Below, piece by piece: positions 5,557 to 9,370 of a stretch of DNA of 9,370 nucleotides. Each line of letters starts with the position of its first letter. The first letter of the stretch is position 1. This DNA is from Bacteroidota bacterium (GTDB lineage: Bacteria > Bacteroidota > Bacteroidia > UBA8524). Position numbers and translations under genes: made by a program. The notes below the pieces were generated by a model. That model saw only the letters and a program-made list of their open reading frames with translations. It made no database searches and had not been told where the DNA came from. The stretch is taken from positions 1-9,370 of the forward strand of contig DQHT01000029.1 of assembly GCA_003531115.1 (NCBI GenBank), given 5' to 3'.

Positions 5557-6594
5557 ATGACCAAGATAGAACCAGATCCATATAAAGCGTTTCTAAGTAC
5601 GATAAAGGAAAGGATCCATCAATCGCGGTATGAGGCGATGAAGCAGGTAAACAAGTCCCTGCTGTCCTTATATTGGGAAATAGGAAAAAGCATTGCCAAC
5701 AAACAAGAAGAATACGGCTGGGGAAAATCTATAGTAGAAACACTATCAAAGGACCTTCAAAATGAGTTTCCCGGTGTTCATGGATATTCTGTTCAGAATT
5801 TGTGGTATATGAGGCAGATTTACCGGGAATATAATGACAATACAAAACTCCAACCACTGGTTGGAGAAATCAGTTGGAGTCATAACCTGGTGATCTTGAG
5901 TAAATGCAAAAATGACCAGGAGCGGGAGTTTTATATGCGTATGACTAAAAAATATGGCTGGTCAAAGAATGTATTAATCCATCAAGTAGAAGCCAAAAGC
6001 TTCGAGAAGTTTTTACTGGGGCAAACAAACTTTGATAAGGTTGTTCCTGAGAAATACAGGCATCAAGCAATCCTTGCGGTAAAAGACGAGTATACCTTCG
6101 ATTTTTTGGATCTTACTGAAGAGCACAATGAAAGGGAACTTGAACTGGCATTGATGAAAAATATTCGAAAGTTTTTATCAGAGATGGGCGGCGACTTTGC
6201 CTTTATTGGCAACCAGTATAGGATACAAGTGGGAGGCGAAAACTTCTATATCGACCTGCTTCTATTTCATAGACGTTTAAAGTCTTTGGTGGCTATAGAG
6301 CTGAAATCCGGAAAATTTAAGCCGGAATACGCCGGGAAAATGAATTTTTACCAGGCGGTACTGGACGATAACGTGAAACAAACGGATGAGAACCCGACTA
6401 TTGGTATAATTATTTGCAAAGACAAAGATAAAACGGTTGTCGAATATGCTCTGAAGAATATCAACGCTCCCATTGGCGTGGCATCATACACCCTGACAGA
6501 ATCCCTCCCAAAGGAATACAAAAACCTGTTACCATCACCCCAAGAGATAGAAGAGAAGCTATCTGGATTGATTGATTATTCTACACAGAAATAA
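5557..6594 (+). CDS. DUF1016/YhcG-type PD-(D/E)XK nuclease
   Basis: A 345-residue protein of the YhcG/DUF1016 family, normal in length. The N-terminal domain (about 10-150) has the family signature LLSLYWEIGKSIANKQ (35-50), GWGKSIVETLSKDLQNEFPG (54-73) and the YSVQNLWYMRQIY stretch (77-89), and probably binds DNA or a partner. The C-terminal domain (about 165-335) is a PD-(D/E)XK nuclease fold: Asp233 in FYIDLLLFH, then Glu248-Leu-Lys250 in VAIELKSGKF, then NFYQAVLDD (263-271). All three catalytic positions are present, so it should be active. Family members are linked to defence and mobile-element contexts, often near restriction systems; none is seen here, so it stands alone between repeat blocks. 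The A-rich leader has a weak -7-like TAATTTTA just 5 bases before the ATG; I do not call a promoter there. Confidence 0.9.
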   Translation: MTKIEPDPYKAFLSTIKERIHQSRYEAMKQVNKSLLSLYWEIGKSIANKQEEYGWGKSIVETLSKDLQNEFPGVHGYSVQNLWYMRQIYREYNDNTKLQPLVGEISWSHNLVILSKCKNDQEREFYMRMTKKYGWSKNVLIHQVEAKSFEKFLLGQTNFDKVVPEKYRHQAILAVKDEYTFDFLDLTEEHNERELELALMKNIRKFLSEMGGDFAFIGNQYRIQVGGENFYIDLLLFHRRLKSLVAIELKSGKFKPEYAGKMNFYQAVLDDNVKQTDENPTIGIIICKDKDKTVVEYALKNINAPIGVASYTLTESLPKEYKNLLPSPQEIEEKLSGLIDYSTQK

Positions 6595-6824
6595 CAGACG
6601 CGAAATTTAGACATTAACAAATTGGAACTTGGAACATGGACCTGGAATAACTCATAACTCTCCTCGTCCCCCCCCCTAAAAAAAAGCGGCCGGTTCGGAG
6701 GTCCTGAAGCAATTCCATCCTCCCTTAAACCTTCATAAACTTTCATAAACCTTCATAAACCTTAAATGTAAGTACACTTGGATTTTGGAACTTGGAACTT
6801 GGAGCTTGGAATTTATTCCCCCTA
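6595..6824. other. Gene-free stretch with short repeats
   Basis: No gene is seen. It holds TTGGAACTTGGAAC-type heptamer repeats at 6622-6645 and again at 6785-6812, a run of nine C at 6668-6676, an eight-A run, and a half-copy of the terminator-like sequence at 5431-5472. A 10-base array (6727-6764) is listed separately. Confidence 0.6.
6727..6764 (+). repeat. CTTCATAAAC tandem array, copy 1
   Basis: AAAC followed by CTTCATAAAC, TTTCATAAAC, CTTCATAAAC and CTTA, a 10-base period. Similar arrays occur at 7171-7206 on the same strand and, reversed, at the window end (9354-9370). Confidence 0.7.
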
Positions 6825-6868
6825 CCGCTCCCTCGCTCCCCCGCTCCGGACGAAGTCCCGCTCCCCTC

Positions 6869-6930
6869 GTCCGCCGAAGCTCGCGCACATTTATTAGATT
6901 TAACACAATCTACACCGAGCGTAGGCGGAC
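6869..6930 (+). repeat. TCCGCC-ended element (left unit of 261-bp repeat)
   Basis: A 62-bp element, GTCCGCCGAAGCTCG at the left and GAGCGTAGGCGGAC at the right, with ATTTATTAGATTTAACACAA in the middle. Apart from the lack of a nested insert it matches 2656-2751 almost exactly. Confidence 0.85.
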
Positions 6931-6976
6931 CTACTCACGTCCGAGTAAATGCGTCAGGCCGAAATCTATATTCACC

Positions 6977-7014
6977 GCGCCAAAGCTGTTTGACCGCAAC
7001 GAAAGCTTTGGCGC
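6977..7014. repeat. Core hairpin of the 261-bp repeat
   Basis: GCGCCAAAGCT and AGCTTTGGCGC pair perfectly over 11 bases around a 16-base loop (GTTTGACCGCAACGAA). The same hairpin is at 8893-8930 in the right copy. It is unlike the ends of the flanking elements. Confidence 0.8.
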
Positions 7015-7057
7015 TATGTGGGTTCTTCAACTGTTATTCTCCTCTCCAAATCCCATC

Positions 7058-7118
7058 GTCCGCCGAAGCTCGTGCACACGTATCAGACTTAAACCAATCG
7101 TGCCGAGCGTAGGCGGAC
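7058..7118 (+). repeat. TCCGCC-ended element next to the second promoter
   Basis: A 61-bp element with the middle CACACGTATCAGACTTAAAC, identical in its right part to 2796-2890 and fully to 8974-9034. Its right end is followed after 3 bases by the promoter at 7122-7152. Confidence 0.85.
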
Positions 7119-7121
7119 TCA

Positions 7122-7152
7122 TTGATAATCCCTACCACTTATCCTACCTTTG
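7122..7152 (+). promoter_or_regulatory. Promoter of the DUF6922-like gene, copy of 2894-2924
   Basis: TTG at 7122-7124, 20 bases, then TACCTTTG at 7145-7152. The segment 7119-7141 is identical to 2891-2913. Transcription should start near 7159, with a leader of about 57 bases that contains the CTTCATAAAC array. Confidence 0.7.
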
Positions 7153-7170
7153 TGCTCAGACAAAAGTTTA

Positions 7171-7206
7171 AACCTTCATAAACCTTCATAAACTTTTATA
7201 AACCTT
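7171..7206 (+). repeat. CTTCATAAAC tandem array, copy 2
   Basis: AACCTTCATA, AACCTTCATA, AACTTTTATA, AACCTT: a 10-base period in the untranslated leader of the gene at 7216. Confidence 0.7.
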
Positions 7207-7215
7207 AACAACCCC

Positions 7216-7491
7216 ATGCACCCCCTCGCCCAACTTCAGCCCGATCTTTTCTGGGATATAAATCTCACGGGACTGGATTGGAACAAGCATAAACAGCTAA
7301 TTGTGGAAAGAGTACTTGAAAGAGGGTCTTACAAAACTTTCCGGATTACTGAGGAACATTATGGCAAAGAAGTATTGAAAAACATTATCCGAAAGATTAG
7401 CTACATGCATCCCCGGGATATATCCTTTGTCAAAATTTATTTTCAATTGCAAACAGAAGACTTAAGATGTTGTTCGACTGTGGGACCGTAG
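7216..7491 (+). CDS. DUF6922-like protein with an altered C-terminus
   Basis: A 91-residue protein. The motifs LFWD at 11-14, DWNKHKQLIVERVLERG at 21-37, then YGKEVLKNIIRKISYMHPRD (49-68) and SFVKIYFQLQTEDLRC (70-85) fit the DUF6922 family of small Bacteroidota proteins, usually found just before an AbiEii-type toxin or other partner (family recollection). In that family the end is usually close to '..E.FRCY' plus about ten residues. Here the tail after Arg84 (CCSTVGP) is encoded by an octamer repeat that starts at 7468, so the native 3' end seems replaced. No AbiEii gene follows; the next genes are MntA/HepT, 65 bases on. It may be an orphan antitoxin or still regulate the pair downstream. 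It has its own promoter. Confidence 0.65.
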   Translation: MHPLAQLQPDLFWDINLTGLDWNKHKQLIVERVLERGSYKTFRITEEHYGKEVLKNIIRKISYMHPRDISFVKIYFQLQTEDLRCCSTVGP

Positions 7492-7519
7492 AACTGTTCG
7501 ATCGTCAAAACAATCCCAC
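7468..7519 (+). repeat. Octamer tandem repeat, copy 3, overlapping a gene end
   Basis: TGTTGTT, then CGACTGTG, GGACCGTA, GAACTGTT, CGATCGTC and AAAACAATCCCAC. It matches 4003-4015 on the left and 5175-5203 on the right. It supplies the last seven codons and the stop of the gene at 7216. Confidence 0.65.
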
Positions 7520-7556
7520 TCCTAATCCAATCCCGAAAATTAATTATCTTGCAGAT

Positions 7557-7847
7557 ATGTTATCAAGATCCGACATAGAATCCAAACTGAAGCAAATGAA
7601 ACCGGAGCTTGCTGATAAGTTTCATGTTAGCCGTATCGGTTATTTTGGATCATTTACCGCTGATAAACAAAGTGAAAACAGTGATCTTGATCTCCTTGTT
7701 GAGTTTTCGGAACCAATTGGATGGAAATTTTTCACCTTAGAGCGTTTTCTCGAACAAGCGTTTGGTATTCCAATTGACCTGGTGACAAAAAACGCGCTCA
7801 AAGAACGGATCAGAGAATCGATTTTGAACCAAGTACATTACGTTTGA
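7557..7847 (+). CDS. mntA: MntA-type minimal nucleotidyltransferase (antitoxin)
   Basis: A 96-residue single-domain nucleotidyltransferase. GYFGSF at 28-33 carries the Gly-Ser turn, SDLDLLVEF at 42-50 the metal-binding Asp43 and Asp45, and Asp74 in IPIDLV is the likely third acid. In characterised MntA-HepT pairs (e.g. Shewanella oneidensis) this enzyme inactivates HepT by adding AMP to a tyrosine near the HEPN active site. The ATG at 7557 is chosen over an in-frame ATG at 7467 because residues from the latter would be encoded by the octamer repeat and lie outside the domain. The stop overlaps the hepT start (TTGA), which indicates coupled translation. Confidence 0.9.
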   Translation: MLSRSDIESKLKQMKPELADKFHVSRIGYFGSFTADKQSENSDLDLLVEFSEPIGWKFFTLERFLEQAFGIPIDLVTKNALKERIRESILNQVHYV

Positions 7848-8194
7848 AACCAAGCGACCGCGATCCTGTTCTATACTTGGAAGATATAGCTCTATCCATG
7901 CAGAGAGTTCAAGAATATATTCAAGGACTCGATTTCCAACATTTTAAATGGGATCATAAAACCGTTGATGCTGTGATACGAAATTTTGAGGTTATCGGAG
8001 AAGCAAGTAAAAATGTACCTCAACATATAAAAGAGAGGTACTCAAATATTCCTTGGGAAGAAATGTATCGTCTCAGGAACAGAATCACTCATGAATATTT
8101 CGGTATTGACTATGAAATTCTATGGGACATTGCAACCAAACATTTACCACAAAACCATAAGGACATAGTAGCTGTTCTCAAGCTCGAAAATTGA
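7844..8194 (+). CDS. hepT: HepT-like HEPN ribonuclease toxin
   Basis: A 116-residue all-helical HEPN protein (DUF86/HepT family), normal length. The RX4HXY active-site motif is intact: Arg78, His83 and Tyr85 in RLRNRITHEYF. Arg and His are the RNase residues; the tyrosine is the residue AMPylated by MntA in the studied system. NFEVIGEASKNVP at 47-59 is also family-typical. The start codon is TTG at 7844, overlapping the mntA stop by four bases; no ATG lies early enough. Together with mntA it forms a complete type VII toxin-antitoxin pair that should act in the cytoplasm on RNA. Confidence 0.92.
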   Translation: MKPSDRDPVLYLEDIALSMQRVQEYIQGLDFQHFKWDHKTVDAVIRNFEVIGEASKNVPQHIKERYSNIPWEEMYRLRNRITHEYFGIDYEILWDIATKHLPQNHKDIVAVLKLEN

Positions 8195-8225
8195 CATGCC
8201 TGTAGTACGAGACATTATACTCCAG

Positions 8226-8373
8226 ATTGGCTCATAATTGGCTCAATTGGCTCATCTTCACCCCCAGAGGCTCCTGCCGTCAATTAAATGTCGGATATGT
8301 CGGATAAATGTCGGATAAATTGGAAATGGCTCTATATACTACCATCCAATCATAAATCATAAATCATAAATCA
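8226..8373 (+). repeat. Three unrelated short tandem arrays in a row
   Basis: Three arrays of about three units each: ATTGGCTCA at 8226-8255, ATGTCGGATAA at 8288-8318, and ATCATAA at 8349-8373. Periods are 9-11, 9-11 and 7 bases. No gene is seen in 8195-8413. Confidence 0.7.
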
Positions 8374-8413
8374 AAACGGCCCTCCGATTCCACAATCCCA
8401 CCCAGTCCCACAT

Positions 8414-8671
8414 TTACGCATTTGCTAAATCATCATTTAAGTCATCTGTATCGTATGCGCCAAATACAGAAACATGATACTTTGAAAGCAATTCCAAAAA
8501 ATCCACCCTTGATAATCCTAAAACCCGCGCTGCTACACCAGATGAAACTTTACCTAATTCAAAAAGTTTCACCAATGAGCTTGTTTTCATCTCTGATTCA
8601 AATTCCTTTTCGCTTAATCTTAATGAATTGGCCAAGGACTCCGGATACGCTATGTTTATGATACCTTTCAT
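8414..8671 (-). CDS. UPF0175 family protein (probable antitoxin)
   Basis: An 85-residue protein of the UPF0175 family. It opens MKGIINIAYPESLANSLRLS, followed by FESEMKTSSLVKLFELGKVS (24-43), a helix-turn-helix-like stretch SSGVAARVLGLSRVDFLELL (43-62) and YHVSVF (65-70). Family members are small DNA-binding-type antitoxins, usually followed by a PIN-like DUF3368 toxin gene. No such gene follows here (8195-8413 has none), so it looks orphaned. The ATG at 8671 is chosen because it gives the family's normal start; ATG at 8707 and GTG at 8728 would add 12 or 19 residues, and the GTG lies inside a palindromic repeat. AGAGG lies 3 bases before the chosen ATG. Confidence 0.82.
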   Translation of the reverse strand: MKGIINIAYPESLANSLRLSEKEFESEMKTSSLVKLFELGKVSSGVAARVLGLSRVDFLELLSKYHVSVFGAYDTDDLNDDLANA

Positions 8672-8716
8672 CGCCTCTTTTATACGAAGATACGGAAGTT
8701 TGAACATTGTTCCCCC

Positions 8717-8749
8717 CAGTAGTTTCACCCGAATTGGGTGAAACTACTG
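8717..8749. repeat. Perfect palindrome, TTCACCC family, copy 4
   Basis: Arms CAGTAGTTTCACCC and GGGTGAAACTACTG (14 bp, perfect) around GAATT. Compared with 2597-2635 one stem pair is changed on both sides (G-C to T-A), so pairing is kept. It lies 10 bases upstream of the first ATG of the UPF0175 reading frame. Confidence 0.9.
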
Positions 8750-8784
8750 ACAAATAAAACCCATTTCCCCCTACCGCTCCCCTC

Positions 8785-8846
8785 GTCCGCCGAAGCTCGC
8801 GCACATTTATTAGATTTAACACAATCTACACCGAGCGTAGGCGGAC
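8785..8846 (+). repeat. TCCGCC-ended element (left unit of right copy)
   Basis: 62 bp, same as 6869-6930. Preceded by CTACCGCTCCCCTC, which is a shortened form of the GCTCCC-rich spacer before 6869. Confidence 0.85.
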
Positions 8847-8973
8847 CTACTCACGTCCGAGTAAATGCGTCAGGCCGAAATCTATATTCACCGCGCCAAA
8901 GCTGTTTGACCGCAACGAAAGCTTTGGCGCTATGTGGGTTCTTCAACTGTTATTCTCCTCTCCAAATCCCATC

Positions 8974-9034
8974 GTCCGCCGAAGCTCGTGCACACGTATC
9001 AGACTTAAACCAATCGTGCCGAGCGTAGGCGGAC
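8974..9034 (+). repeat. TCCGCC-ended element (right unit of right copy)
   Basis: 61 bp, same as 7058-7118. Unlike that copy it is not followed by the promoter segment. Confidence 0.85.
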
Positions 9035-9054
9035 CCCCTCATCAAAAGGGCGTA

Positions 9055-9074
9055 GTCAACATTTAATCGTTGAC
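9055..9074. other. Short inverted repeat upstream of a small gene
   Basis: GTCAAC and GTTGAC around ATTTAATC, a 6-bp perfect inverted repeat 83 bases before the ATG at 9157. It could be an operator for the small gene; no clear TAnnTTTG box is found in 9035-9156. Confidence 0.25.
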
Positions 9075-9156
9075 CACAAGCAACTATTTAAACCCCTCCA
9101 CCGTCTTAAAACCACCTGCAACCATTTTCCGTATATGAACCTAAACCACACACGTT

Positions 9157-9309
9157 ATGGAATTTGGAATCAACAAATTATTCTTCCACAACCGGTCAAG
9201 AAAAACACTGACCAGGCATCAATTTGATCTACTCGTATTCATAAGCATCGGACTCACCTTCCTGGGCTTTGTTATGCTGGTCCTTTATTTTGTTAATCAG
9301 AGCGGGTAG
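9157..9309 (+). CDS. Small single-pass membrane protein, function unknown
   Basis: A 50-residue reading frame, MEFGINKLFFHNRSRKTLTR followed by a hydrophobic segment (about 23-47, LLVFISIGLTFLGFVMLVLY and flanks) and the end NQSG. The basic N-terminal part (Lys7, Arg13, Arg15, Lys16, Arg20) suggests an N-in membrane orientation. I do not recognise the family. Plausible roles are a small membrane-active toxin or a small regulatory membrane protein, but nothing in the sequence decides this. Codon use (varied third positions, several GGC/CTC/ATC) and the clean charge/hydrophobic layout support coding. It follows the right 261-bp repeat by 122 bases. Confidence 0.55.
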   Translation: MEFGINKLFFHNRSRKTLTRHQFDLLVFISIGLTFLGFVMLVLYFVNQSG

Positions 9310-9353
9310 ATGGTTTGGAAATTGTGGACAGGACTGAAGGGCCTGCATAAGCT

Positions 9354-9370
9354 AGGTTTATGAAGGTTTA
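9354..9370 (-). repeat. CTTCATAAAC tandem array, copy 3 (cut by window end)
   Basis: AGGTTTATGAAGGTTTA is the reverse complement of the CTTCATAAAC arrays at 6727-6764 and 7171-7206. It runs off the end of the window. Confidence 0.55.

Larger units (their letters stand above)
6858..7118 (+). repeat. 261-bp direct repeat, left copy
   Basis: No difference was found from 8774-9034 over 261 bases, compared by eye. It holds two TCCGCC-ended elements (6869-6930 and 7058-7118) around a 127-base core (6931-7057). The core contains the perfect 11-bp inverted repeat GCGCCAAAGCT/AGCTTTGGCGC (6977-7014). The matching right copy lies 1916 bases away, beyond four genes. The ORFs that cross it are not credible genes. 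Confidence 0.9.
8774..9034 (+). repeat. 261-bp direct repeat, right copy
   Basis: Same sequence as 6858-7118 with no difference found. Elements lie at 8785-8846 and 8974-9034, and the core hairpin at 8893-8930. After its right end the sequence differs from the left copy: there is no promoter segment, and CCCCTCATCA follows, similar to CCCCTCATCA at 335-344 near guaB. Confidence 0.9.

Noticed and set aside
6785..7171. Open reading frames across the repeat blocks (also 2452-2884 and 8738-9028)
   Set aside because: They run through hairpin repeats, are rich in Ser/Arg/Pro as expected from these repeats, and the same peptide appears in two places only because the DNA is duplicated.
7467..7556. 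Longer mntA start at 7467
   Set aside because: The added 30 residues are encoded largely by an octamer repeat, precede the domain, and would overlap the upstream gene.
2134..9034. CRISPR array
   Set aside because: The repeats are 57-96 bp, irregularly spaced, and separated by genes and other repeats; there are no uniform spacers and no cas genes.
9310..9363. A 17-codon frame with ATG directly after the stop of the small membrane protein
   Set aside because: Too short to support, and its end lies in a tandem repeat.

Overview
The window looks like a chromosomal stretch of an uncultured member of the Bacteroidota. The reasons are the TTG-N20-TAnnTTTG promoters (upstream of guaB and of two accessory genes), the lack of strong Shine-Dalgarno sites, and a secreted protein with a Bacteroidota-type N-terminal region. 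Only one gene is housekeeping: guaB (IMP dehydrogenase). The rest is an accessory region of small toxin-antitoxin-like and nuclease genes in a dense mosaic of short repeats.

Layout. 1-485: repeats, then the guaB promoter. 486-1955: guaB. 1956-2893: about 0.9 kb without a gene, packed with hairpin repeats. 2894-3934: a promoter and a two-gene AbiEii-type cassette (small helical partner plus nucleotidyltransferase). 3935-4315: a hairpin, an octamer repeat and a second copy of a 118-bp repeat. 4316-5050 (minus): secreted protein with a possible beta-barrel C-terminal part. 5051-5556: repeats and a terminator-like hairpin. 5557-6594: DUF1016/YhcG-type PD-(D/E)XK nuclease. 6595-7215: repeats ending in a second copy of the promoter. 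7216-8194: a DUF6922-like gene and a MntA/HepT toxin-antitoxin pair. 8414-8671 (minus): UPF0175 protein. 8708-9156: repeats. 9157-9309: a 50-residue single-pass membrane protein.

The main signal is the repeat architecture. A 57-96 bp element with near-inverted ends (TCCGCCGAAGCTC ... GAGCGTAGGCGGA) occurs ten times, nine of them on the same strand. Some copies carry a smaller nested hairpin element of 34 bp, and a 54-bp relative sits in another repeat; its stem shows compensatory base changes between copies. A separate perfect palindrome (arms with TTCACCC/GGGTGAA) occurs four times, also with a compensated base pair, and once it is split around a copy of the element. Two element copies are followed directly by the same roughly 40-bp promoter segment, each driving an accessory gene. 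A 261-bp direct repeat with no mismatches (6858-7118 and 8774-9034) brackets the DUF6922/MntA/HepT/UPF0175 block. My reading (inference) is a cassette-like platform in which non-autonomous hairpin repeats carry promoters and supply homology for gaining and losing toxin-antitoxin genes. No transposase, integrase or recombinase is encoded in the window.
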